Position numbers and translations under genes: made by a program. Shown one piece after another: positions 46,013 to 56,800 of a DNA stretch of 64,000 nt (the first letter of the stretch is position 1; each line of letters starts with the position of its first letter). The notes under the pieces are model-generated. The model ran no database searches, was not told where the DNA came from, and saw only the letters and a list, made by a program, of their open reading frames with translations. The DNA is from Macrophomina tecta (taxonomy: Eukaryota; Ascomycota; Dothideomycetes; Botryosphaeriales; Botryosphaeriaceae): positions 3,534,001-3,598,000 of the forward strand of contig JAKSGN010000002.1 in the NCBI GenBank assembly GCA_024180945.1. The letters run 5' to 3'.

Positions 46013-47792
46013 ATGGAGCGCCAGGACGAGAAGGCCGTGGACGCCATCAGCCCCAGCGTAGACCCCAAGAAGCCGACTGATGGCGCGGCCAAGGAGCTGC
46101 CCGGCAGCGAGGGGTCCTCAATGGATCTGGAGAAGCAGGTCGAGGCCCAGGAGAACCTCAAGAGGAACCTGAAGAGCCGTCACCTGCAGATGATTGCCAT
46201 TGGTGCGCACTGCCACTCAGAACTATGCGTCTATCCTCCGCAAAAAAGCTAAGACTCGTCCAGGTGGCACTATCGGCACAGGTCTCTTCATTGGAAGTGG
46301 AGAGGCCATCGCGGAGGCCGGTCCAGCTGGTGCCCTCATCGCTTATGCATTCGTCGGTTCCATTGTCTACTCCGTGATGGTGTGTCTGGCCGAGATGGCT
46401 ACGTACATTCCTGTGTCTGGTGCATTCTGCCAGTATGCGGCGCGATTCGTGGATCCTAGCTTAGGCTTCGCCATGGGCTGGATTTATTGGTTTTCGTGGG
46501 CGATTACTTATGCGCTTGAGCTCACGGCCTCTGCACTGGTGATTCAGTACTGGGACGACAGCGTTTCTATCGGCGTTTACATTGCCATCTTCTGGGCCGT
46601 CATCTCCGCTCTCAACTTCTTGCCAGTCAAATTCTATGGCGAGCTCGAGTTTTGGTTTGCCGGAATCAAGGTGTTGACTGTGATTGGCTGTACGTGGCCC
46701 ATACGTTTTTTTCATCCCATTGTTTGTACTGACGAATGGACAGTCGTGATCTTCGCCATCTGCGTTGACGCGGGCGTGGGCAAGAATGGTTACCTCGGAT
46801 TCCACACCTGGAGCAACCCCGGTGCTTTTGCTCCGTACTTGCTCGAGTCCAAGGGCGCAACCGCCAAGTTCGTGGGATTCTGGGCTGTCCTCATCCAGGC
46901 AGGCTTCACCTACCAGGGTACTGAGCTGGTTGGCATCGGCGCCGGCGAGACGGCCAACCCGCGCAAGACGGTTCCTAGCGCGATACGCAACACCTTCTGG
47001 ATGATCCTCATCTTCTTCTTGGCCATCATCTTTTTCACCGGCCTGCTCGTCCCCTACGACAACCCACAGCTGATGCTGGGCGGCGACGACGCCTCGTCCT
47101 CTCCCCTTGTCATTGCTGCCAAGCTCGCCGGCATCCCCGTGGTGCCCGGCCTTATCAACGGCGTGCTCCTCACAACCGTCCTTTCCGCCGCCAATGCCAA
47201 CGTCTACTCAGGCTCGCGCATGATTGTCGGCCTCGCCGACGCCGGCTGCGCGCCCAAGTTCTTCGCGCGCACCTCTAAGAGCGGCGTCCCCTACTACAGC
47301 GTCGCCCTCACCGCCGCCATCGGTCTGCTTGGCTTCATGAACCTGTCCAGCAGCGGTGGTGAGGTCTTCGATTGGTTCATGAACATCTCGGGCGTCGCCG
47401 GCTTCATCTCTTGGGGCTGTATCAACCTGTGCCAGATCAACTTCATGCGCATCCTCAAGGCCCGTGGCATCGGTCGCGAGAGTCTGCCCTACCGCGGCAT
47501 GTTCCAGCCCTGGCTGGCGTATTACGGATTGTTCTTCAACGTCCTGATCATCTTCACCCAGGGCTTTACCGCGTTCATTCCGTGGAACACGAGCAACTTC
47601 TTCGTTGCCTATATCAGTTTGATCTTGTTCGTCATCATGTATGTCGGCCACAAGATCATCTTCAAGACGAAGCTGGTCAACCCGATGGAGGCGGATATTG
47701 ATACCGGACGTCTACCGGCGGAAACGGAGGTGTGGGAGGAGAGCAATGATAACTTTTTCGCCAAGCTGAGGTGCAAGCTTCGGGGCCAGTAA
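46013..47792 (+). CDS. amino-acid permease (yeast AAT/YAT family)
   Basis: Proton-coupled plasma-membrane uptake of amino acids. Three exons (46013-46202, 46264-46689, 46744-47792) with introns of 61 and 54 bp give 554 residues, usual for the family. The N-terminal cytoplasmic part is acidic and Lys-rich. The first transmembrane segment opens with IGGTIGTGLFIGSG, the substrate-binding signature, restored by removing intron 1. Further family sequence: EMATYIPVSGAFCQYAARFV, GWIYWFSWAITYALELTA, FTYQGTELVGIGAGETANPR and SAANANVYSGSRMIVGLA. About twelve membrane segments are present. Substrate range is not readable; general or proline/basic permeases are closest in style. Confidence 0.94.
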
Positions 47793-48702
47793 GAGATGTT
47801 TTTTCAAGGCGAGGAAGGTTCGTTTTACGATGTTAATATGGGATGAAAATAATGTTGCAAAGGGTTGAGGCGGATGAACAAAAGACTAAAAGTCGGTTTT
47901 AGGCGTGCATGTTTAGGTTTTTTTTTTTTGTAAGATTGCATGTGGCGGCATGATCAAGGGCAGGCGTTGCATAGGATATCCCCAAATTTACTCGCGAACT
48001 CACCATGGCGTGCTTACTCCTGCTGTGCTGCTTGGCCCACGCGAGGTTCCTGAAGTGGGACGTCGACTAGGCTTCATTAGCAACCGGGCTTATTGCTTGC
48101 CCTGGTGGGCTGCATGTGAAGACTGCTGTCTTTGTTTATTGGGAATAGGGAGAGAGTAACTGTAGCGGACAGAAATGCCGCCGGGAGCTGTGTCGGTTGT
48201 GCAAAGAGAGCTTCTCGGCAGCGGAACCTTGGGCTTGGCTACCCCGGAGCAGGCATGTTCTCGCGCACGCCTGTGGGCTGCAGATACGTTTCCCGGGTTT
48301 GCTCGCTGTGTTCCTGCAGAATGGTGGTCAGATTCGAGTCTGATGCAGCTCATATTTCCCGAAAGGAAGTCAATAACCAAAGAGCCGACCTCAGATGGCT
48401 TGCTGATTAGAATGTGGGCGTCTGCAATGGATGATGATGATGCATTGACAAGGCGCTCGCATGCATTTGCGGAATTTTGCTACGTTCGAAATTACCCTGA
48501 TGCCGCGCCTTACTGTTTCCAGCTACCCACAGCCGCTCACGTGGGCCCTCGAGCCAGGGCTCACCGTGCTCCCATTGGATCAGCGGAACGACCAAGCTCT
48601 CTCCACCAATTTTCTTTCTCCGAACAGCGCAAGTGTGCCCGCAACCGCACGCACACGCCCTCCAATTCCCAGCACCGCGCTGGGAACAAGCAACCTGCAG
48701 CC
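47793..48702. other. intergenic region
   Basis: 3' region of the permease and upstream of JIP5. A plus-strand frame from 48175 runs into the JIP5 exon, but its upstream part lacks coding character. An ATTGG (inverted CCAAT) is at about 48576, some 125 bases before the JIP5 ATG. Confidence 0.5.
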
Positions 48703-50101
48703 ATGTTCGACACCATCTGCAACCTCCCGCTCACTTCCGAGCTCTTCGCGCAGGCCATCCACCCCACCGAGCCGCTCGTCGCCGTCGGCCTCTCCGCCGG
48801 CCACGTCCAGACCTTCCGCCTGCCGCCCGTCGCGAGCTCCGACGAAGACGACAGCTCGATCGAAGACGCCGCCGCCGCGAGCGAGAATGGCTTCGGCCAG
48901 ATTGAGACGGCATGGCGCACGCGCAGACACAAGGGCAGTTGCCGCAGCCTAGCGTACAGCACCGACGGACAGGCCCTGTACTCGGCCGGCACGGACGGGC
49001 TGGTCAAGGCCGCAGACAGCGAGACGGGGACCGTGATATCGAAGATCAACGTGCCGCGCATCGGGTACGTGCTCCATCCTCTTCCCCGGCCTCAATGGCT
49101 CTGCACCACAACACTCCACCGGGATTTCGGCTGATGTGTGCATGTGTGTGTGTGTCTCTCTCTCCAGCAATGCAAACCTCACCATCGATGCCCCCGCCCT
49201 CGTCCACGCCCTCTCGCCGCAGACGCTCCTCCTCGCGACCGACTCGGCCGCCCTGCACCTCTTCGACCTGCGCGACAGCAACGGCGCCGGCACCTTCTCC
49301 TCGCTCCGCGCCGCCGCCACCCACCACCCCCACGACGACTACGTCTCCAGCCTCACGCCGCTGCCGCCCAGCGCAGCCAGCACCTCCGGCTTCAGCAAGC
49401 AGTGGGTTACCACGGGCGGCTCGACGCTCGCCGTCACGGACTTGCGCCGCGGCGTGCTCGTGCGCAGCGAGGACCAGGGCGAGGAGCTGCTGTCGAGCGT
49501 GCATGTGGGGGGCCTGGGCAAGAAGGGCACGAGCGTGGGCGAGAAGATACTCGTGGGCGGGAGTGGAGGCGTGGTGACGCTGTGGGAGAGGGGCGTGTGG
49601 GATGATCAGGATGAGAGGATTACGGTAGATAGGGGGCCGGGCGGCGGGGAGAGCTTGGATGTCATGAAGCTTTTGCCCGAGGGCGTGGGACCGCCGAAGA
49701 CGGTGGCGGTCGGACTGGGCAACGGGTTGGTGAGGTTCGTGAGGATCGGCCAGAATCGGGTCGTGGGTGAGATCAGCCATGATGAGACGGGCGAGAGCGT
49801 GGTGGGGTTGGGGTTCGATGTCGGAGGCAGGTTGATTACGGGTGGTGGGCAGGTCGTGAAGGTGTGGTGTGAGAAGATATACGGTGCCGACGGGAGGGAT
49901 GATGATGAAGAGGAGGAGGATGCGGTTGACGGCGCAAAGAGGCCACTCGACAGTGACGACGATGAGAGCGGCGCGGATGATAGCGACGCGGATAGCAGTG
50001 ATGAGGAAGGCAGGAAACGGAGGAAGAAGAGAAAGAGGGGTAAGGGCAAGGATAAGAGCGGCGGGAAGCCGGTCGTGCAAAAGTTCAAGGGCTTGGATTA
50101 A
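48703..50101 (+). CDS. JIP5: WD-repeat ribosome-biogenesis protein Jip5
   Basis: Nucleolar WD40 protein required for 60S subunit assembly in yeast. Two exons (48703-49064, 49168-50101) around a 103-bp intron give 431 residues. It starts [20 protein letters not shown] then [20 protein letters not shown], the typical Jip5 start. WD-like blades follow: [34 protein letters not shown], and [32 protein letters not shown] sequence closes the propeller. The C-terminal tail is acidic then strongly basic ([12 protein letters not shown]) and ends VVQKFKGLD, characteristic of the family and probably a nucleolar signal. Confidence 0.92.
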
Positions 50102-50314
50102 GGCGCCGCCACGGTTTGGGTTGGGGGAGGGCGAAAAAGGGTTGGCGGTCTATAGAGGGCAGCATGGCGCTGATTGTAAGCTCTCTCTGCTGCGGATTTC
50201 ACAAAAAAAAGAAATGATTATACCCCTGCGTATAGCAATGGACTGCTTTGATTTGAATGATTTGCATAGACTTGAGGCTCACCGCGGTATTGAAGTTGCG
50301 CTGTCTCTGGCTAA

Positions 50315-50500
50315 GGCCAGGTCGCCAAGGCCCACCGGCTGAACGTCATCAATCCGGATAGGTACCCGCCGGCACGGAAGATCGAGCTGAAGCGGTGGAA
50401 TGAGGAGATAGAGGTGGGAAGTAGGAGACCGAGGAGGAGGAGAAGAAGAAGAAGAAGGAGGAGGGCGGCCGAGGTGGGAAGATTAGGGGTTGAGGTCTAG
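50315..50500 (+). other. isolated coding-like block
   Basis: A 62-codon frame, closed by TAG 50498-50500 and preceded by an in-frame TAA at 50312. It contains HRLNVINPDRYPPARKIELK then RWNEEIE, which looks like real protein sequence, followed by an Arg-rich run from a GA repeat. It could be the last exon or a duplicated fragment of a gene. No start or donor is visible nearby, and I do not recognise the family. Confidence 0.35.
50431..50465. repeat. GAG/GAA purine tract
   Basis: Purine-only GAG and GAA triplets, the source of the Arg run in the overlapping frame. Confidence 0.85.
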
Positions 50501-51564
50501 GTTTTGAGATCGGTCCTGTAGCGAAGTTTCCTTTTGTGCTTTGTTTTCTTGTATTGTAGTGCTGTTTAGTTTATCCTAAGCGCGCCGCCGCTGCCGAAGC
50601 AGGCTTTTTCCATTCTCCCGCTTTGGATTTTCCCAGATGGTGAGCTGACTGCAGAGATGTTTTGGTGCTAACTCTCAGCACTACGATACAGCAATGCCAG
50701 TGGACTGGTTATTGGAAATCAAGATGGCTGTCTTATTGTACACATGAGATCAATACGAAAGAGAGTGTGAGGACGGACTTCTGAAGCGGTAAGAGTCTTG
50801 CCGAGCAGGGAGGCAAACGTTAAGAGGCTGCTGTAATTGACAGAGAGCAAGCAGGTAAACTTGAAGCAAGCATCCGGATATAAATTTCTGCCCGGTTTGA
50901 TGTCCGCGTACGTTTGAGTAACCGCTCTGAAATTTCTGAAGAGCGATTCGAAGAAATTTTCAGTTCACCTCACAAAGAAAGAAGCAAGACGCTGACAAGC
51001 ATGATGGGAAGCCGAGGCAGTGTGTCACGCTGACAGTGGAGTGCACTCGCCTCAATCGGGAAAGTCCGATCGTTTTCTTTATCCACAGCGATGATTAGGA
51101 GATTAGATTCGCTGGAGAATGTGAGCTCACCACAGGATAGATGAGTTACAAACCCTAATGGTGAGCATGGCGGTTGCTACCAGACGAAAGTGTATTCCCC
51201 GAGGCGAAGCAGTTGCACAATCCCTGCGCATGGTTCTGCGCATTCTGAATTCCAAACACTTTCGCCACTGAACCATTGATCTGAGGTGGCGCTGGGCACA
51301 CGAAGCTGAGACATGCGCGTTGCCGCCTCGCATGGCGCTGCAGGTCGAAGTTGACGCGCGAGCAGCGAGGAACAGCTGTTGGAAGGTTGACACGTAGACA
51401 GCGGACTGCAGTTGCACGAAGGCGGAGTTACCTACAAGGCTGTAACAGGTTATTCCGAAGGTATTTATTCCAATAAAAGTCGTAGAATGTACCGAGGTAA
51501 AACCTTATAGAGATGTTCAAAGGGTGAGCAACGGGTTGGCAGATTTTCATTTCATTTCTTTTCC

Positions 51565-51586
51565 TTTTTTTTTTTTTTTTTTTTTT
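51565..51586. repeat. poly(T) run
   Basis: Twenty-two T in the gene-poor stretch. Confidence 0.85.
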
Positions 51587-53435
51587 GGAGCAATTACAAA
51601 GTTCGCTTAGTTGGTATTCACACTGAAATCCCCTGCGATGACCCGTACGTTCTCTTTGTGCAATGTTAACTGTCACTTAACACTGCATGTGGTGACCTCA
51701 ATGAATCCCCATTTGAGTCCTCAAATTCATGGTTTGTTCCTGGGGAAGCCTCAAGAGGCTGGGGTGCTTGTATATCTTTTTTTGGTCTTGAGGTGCCTAG
51801 TCGGATAAGGTAATTATTTGAACCTTCTCACCTTCTAAGTCTAGTACAAGTGAAAGTGCCTACGCTCTTGCCCGTGCTAATGTACTTCGCCCTGTAAGTA
51901 CCACGACCACGCCCATCAATCAATACCAAGTTTGCGCCCTCACCGCTATCACCAAGACGCAGAGTAGACTCAAAACCACCGGTCCCTCCACTCATGAATG
52001 CTAGAACACATACTGATTGTGCTTAAGTGCGCATGTGTCTCGTATGCCGCGTCCGCTCGCAACCTTGATTTCGCTTACAAAAGCTACCGCCGCTTCCTCC
52101 TCCCCGTGCACGGTAGCATGTCATACGTGCCGAGCGTCTACCGCAGCGGTCGAGCGAACAATAGACAGGCTTATATCCTATACTCATTGCGTCTCCCGTC
52201 CCTTTCTTGGCTATGCTCGCTACGCATGTTGGCGCTTTTCGTTGTTTCACGCTGTGTAACATCGCGCATCATTCTACATAGCTGAGGCAAAAAGTCAGTA
52301 CGCAAGGAAACGATTTATTCTGCTGCACGCTACCAATGTGGAAGGTCGATGAGAGGCGTCATTATCTCCTGAAACTGTACCGCGCCAGACCTGAAGAAGG
52401 CATACCAACCCTGCCGGTTCCTCAGCGGTCCTGGGGACAGCCACAATGGCAAAGTGACGAACTCATCTGACGTCAGGATAAAAAGAAAAGAAAAGAAAAA
52501 CCAAGGAAACACCACAGTGCAGAATTTTCTCCCTTGATCAAGCAGGGACGAGTCCTGTAGTTGCAGCTTGCCACCAATTAACAGTACACGTCCCTCTACC
52601 ACATAAACATCCCAAACTACCCACCATCAGCACGTGTCTCTACCCGCCACGTCCTCAAAACCACACTTGCCACATGCCCACACCTCCATTACATACCGTC
52701 CATAGAGAAGCGCACACAGCTGGTGTACTCGCATTCGTATTCCCCGCCCAACCATCCATTTCAGCCGCTTGCCGATCGCCCGGACGAGACGTGGCACGCG
52801 GCTCGGCAGAAAGGCTTGCCACGCCTGCAGCTGACAAGCTTTTTTTTCCTCCCGCCAAGCCAAACCGGGTAGACGCGGGTACGCACGCATGCATATAAGG
52901 AGGAGGCGGCGGCGGCGCCACGGGGGCGGCGGCTGATGGGCGGGCGTACGAGATGTGCCGTCGGCAGAGGAGGACCGGCTTGGGCGGAGGGGAGAGGGGG
53001 TTAAAGATGGGTAGGCGGACGGCAAGGAGTCGGAGAACACGAGAATTGGGCCTGGTATGATCGCTTGCTGCTAAAGACGCTGGGAGCTGTTTTCTGGCCG
53101 CCGTCATCGAACCTGGGATCGGTGTTGTGGAGAGGGTTCAGGTTGACCTACTGTACATACTTTCTCGGCGTCAGCGCTGCCGTGATGGCTACTTAGGCTG
53201 GTATCTGCTATCCGCAGCATTACCGGTGGGCGATGAGTAGTGTGACTTCTCAATGTTGCTAGACGTGCAAGATCCGGAAATGTTTCTGTCCGCATTTTTA
53301 TGGGACTATGCTACATGAGCGCTACATGGGGAGAAGATCGCACCAGGGTGACTCCATTACTACCGCAACACCTCCGATACTTTCATTACTGCTATGCCCA
53401 ATCTTGTTTCCCGCTCAGGGATCTTCACCTCAACT

Positions 53436-55482
53436 TCAAGGACTGATCTCGTTCTTCTCCGGCAACACCTCCTGCTTCTCCGCATGGCTGACCGAACCTC
53501 CGCGGACGAGCTCCTCCAACCCAACCTCGCGGTTGACCTCCCTCATACGCTCCTTATCGGCTTCGGCGGTGCCCTCGCTGCCGAAGAGAATGTCCATCTC
53601 CTCAAGTGTGAGATTCTTGGTTTCGGGGACGAAGAGCCAGATACTTTCACGGAGTCAGCCGAACAATTCATATCACTCAACTGAAAGCGGAGCAACACTT
53701 ACAAAGCAGCACCCCCAAAAGTCAGGAGACCGAAGAAGATATATGTGCCGTACGTCATGCCCGTCAACATATCAGGGGTGACCTGGCCGACGATGAAATT
53801 GTTCATCCACTGTGACACCACTTAGTCAGCTCCGCTTCAGCGTGGATAAATTACACATGAGAACATACGTTCGAGCTAGCGCCAAGCGCAATACCGTACG
53901 GACGGTTCGACAGCGGCCAAACCTCAGCAACGATGATCCAAGCGCAGGGTCCCCAGGAGTAACCGAAGTGGATGACGAAAAGCCAGACCATGCAGACGGC
54001 GGCCCAGCCGGCAGCCTGATGGGATTCCCAGGAGTATTGATTCTTCGCAACGATGACGGCCTAGAGGAGAGAAGGAAGGTCAGCGAGGGGGCTGGGCGGG
54101 TGAGGGCAGATACGTGGAGACATACGATGATGATGTGACAGGTCGCCATGCCGATGGCGCCAACGATGAGGACAGGTTTGCGGCCGAGCTTGTCGACGTA
54201 CATAACAGCCGGGATGGTGGCGAGGAACATGGCGATACCGACGACGCCGGTGGCCAAGAGCGAGACGGTGTTGGACGACATGCCGAGTTTGTTGAAGATT
54301 TGCGGGGCGTAGTACAGGATGGCGTTGATACCTTGAATGTCGTTAGAGAGTCCTGCTTGACGTGAGTGGGGATGCTCGACTTACCTGTCCATTGCTGGAA
54401 GAACATGGTCAGTGTCGCGACAATGACGCGGCGGAACATAGGCATCGATTTGAAGAGAGACCCGATGGCAACCCATTGCCTGTGGAATGTCAGCACATTG
54501 CCGATCAGAAGGCAAGGGATGCTGGCTCACAGTTTGAAAGTGTTCCAAGCAGTAGCGTCCGAAAGATGGGGAAATTTCTCCGCCAATGTTCTCTTTTCAA
54601 ACAAGGACTGCGCCCTGATCTCTGCATATTCCAGCTCGATGAGCTCGTCGTCCTGGGAGAGGTTCCTCAAGCTGGCGAGGACAGTGCGTGCTTCCGCTTG
54701 CCGGTCATGATGAATGAGCCATCGAGGAGAGAATGGCATAAAGATCATGCCGACACCGAGCAGCACAGCGGGAACCAGTTGCAGTGAGAGCGGCAGCAGC
54801 CAGGCCGTCTTAGATTGGCCATCGCCGGTCCCGCCAATGTAATTACAACCATAGTCAATCCAGAAAGAGACCATGATGCCCAGCGTGATGGAAAGCTGCT
54901 GTAGACCGACGAGAGCGCCGCGGACTTCCGGGGGGGCGATCTCGGCGTTGTACATGGGAACAACCATGGAGAGTGAACCGACGCCCATACCAGTGATGAA
55001 ACGGCCTCCTAGGATGGAATGGTGTGTTCCTCCAGCCGCAGCAGTGGTCTGGATGATGACGCCAATGATGAAGACGCCGACGTTGATCAGGATGGTGTAT
55101 TTCCGCGAGAAGATCTCGGCAAGGAAACCGCTGTAGAGTGTTCCAAACCAGGCACCAAGCTCGAGGATACTAGTCAGCCAGCCCATGCGCGTGGAATTGT
55201 CATCGCCGGTCCAGTCAGGCATTGCTAAGAGGAATCAGCAGCGCGCACTAACGGGGGTGGCTCAGTCGATAACCCACTTCTCTGGAATGAATTCATGGTG
55301 AGAACGCCACTGAAGACGCCCTGGTTGTAGCCGTACAGCAAGCCTCCCAGACACGCGAAGCAGGCAATTCCAAAGACCTTGATGTTCTTGAAAATAGCCA
55401 GAGGCCCAGCGACGCCGGAAAGCTCCTGGCGACGAGCCAGGGCGGCCGAGTCGAACTGCGATGTTGCACCGCCCGGAGCCAT
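53436..55482 (-). CDS. MFS sugar transporter
   Basis: Plasma-membrane hexose-type transporter of the sugar porter family. Seven exons: 55482-55278, 55224-54531, 54479-54385, 54331-54126, 54060-53869, 53809-53703, 53643-53436; six introns of 51-65 bp; 568 residues. Sequence in order: GGLLYGYNQGVFSGVL in the first membrane segment, GRFITGMGVGSLSMVVPMYN then AEIAPPEVRGALV, PFSPRWLIHHDR (PESPRWL-type motif), FFQQWTGINAILYYAPQIF, DKLGRKPVLI, and VPETKNLTLEEMD at the end. About twelve membrane segments. The QQWTGINAILYYAP region is close to fungal high-affinity glucose/hexose carriers, but specificity is not determined. Many introns make the splice model detailed yet consistent at each junction. 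Confidence 0.93.
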
Positions 55483-56800
55483 TTTTGGTAGCGGTGAGAG
55501 CGATGCCCAGGCACTGTTCCAGTGGGCGAAAGTGAAGCTGGGTGCTTTAAGTCCGGGAGCTCAAAAGGCGGACAGAGGAAGGCGAGAAACGAAAAAAAGT
55601 CCGGCAGAGCTTCCCCGGCAGCTGGGCCTTGTGCGTCTGACCTGCATTTTATACATGGGCGCGCGTCCGATCCCGTTCTCCGTACTCGCAAAGGCGCAGA
55701 CGGTAGGAGGTGTCCCCCGGTCGCATTCACGTGGCGGATAAATTGGCCGGGTAAAGTGGGCTGGAAGCTGGGGAGAGGCGACGACCCCACCGCGCCGGGG
55801 GCAGCGTCTGCCGTCATTCGCAGGACATGACGCTGGAGGCTGATGCGGGGCTGGAGGGCTTTTGCCGGAATCCTGTGGGCGCTGAGTCGCAGCAGACTTT
55901 CCGCCGGGTGGCACGACACGACTCCGGGGGAGATGGAGTCAAGAGACAAGCTTGCCGAGCCGCCGCCCAAGTCTTGTCCCCGCGGGGAACGGATCGCCGG
56001 AGTTTCCCCAACTGGAAACCACAACGTCTGGCAACGCTTGGGGGGCCGGCGGGCGTCAGAACGCAGAGCACAGCAATCAAAGGACCTGGCATGAACAGGT
56101 ATCGATGAGACGGCTTCTCAGCTAAGTTCGTCTCCTCCAGTCCGAGACTTCCTGACACCAGCGAGCGCCTCACCTTCACCTCCTCCGCGCGGCATCATTT
56201 CAGTCGGCACCTGGCAGGAGTACAGAGTCAGCGGACATAAACGCACACCAATCCAGGGGCCTGGCGCCACAATCACGCAGCGAAAACGAGCAAAACTTCC
56301 CGTCTCCTTCCGGATACTCACCCGCCAGCAGCGGTTTTCTCATTTATTATCTCACTTAAGCGGCACTCCGAAGGCGGGATAGAACAGGCTCTTGGAGGCC
56401 GCTTGTGCTTATGCGTCTCGAACTGCGTCTACCCGGAGCTGCCCTTATTGCTTCATGGTCAAGCGGACTTGGCGATTCCTCTACACCCCCGCGCTTAGCC
56501 AAACCTACACAGACAGCGTTAGTCAACCCAACTCGGTGGCCACGAAGCTCAGGCGAGACTGTGAAAGAGCACCATCTTCGTTAGTATAATTACCCCAACT
56601 AGCGCCTACTTCATGCCACCAACACGTCGGATACTGCGACCGGGGGCTTTCTTTATGGCCCTGCCACAAAAGCTGTGGCAGCTGGGAAGTCCAAGAACAG
56701 ATAGCATTACTTCTACTCAACAACCCAGCCACTCAGCGCATGCGGCGTGCAAAACAGTAACCGAAAGATGCTAACCTACACAACTAAAGCCTATTACGAC
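55483..56800. other. intergenic region, sugar-transporter promoter
   Basis: 1.3 kb upstream of the transporter and downstream of the giant zinc-finger gene. GC-rich on the transporter side, with unsupported overlapping frames. No gene seen. Confidence 0.5.

Larger units (their letters stand above)
50102..53435. other. gene-poor stretch of 3.3 kb
   Basis: Between JIP5 and the sugar transporter. It contains one isolated coding-like block (50315-50500), a GA-rich tract, a T22 run at 51565-51586 and AAAAG repeats near 52483-52500. The other frames (up to 157 codons) show no recognisable sequence or splice structure. No complete gene can be supported. Confidence 0.5.

Noticed and set aside
48315..48340. 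Short hairpin TCAGA-TTCGAG-TCTGA resembling a tRNA T-arm
   Set aside because: The loop is six bases, and no acceptor, D or anticodon arm can be drawn around it.
49046..50080. 344-codon minus-strand frame over JIP5
   Set aside because: Antisense of JIP5 exon 2; His/Pro/Leu-biased without domains.
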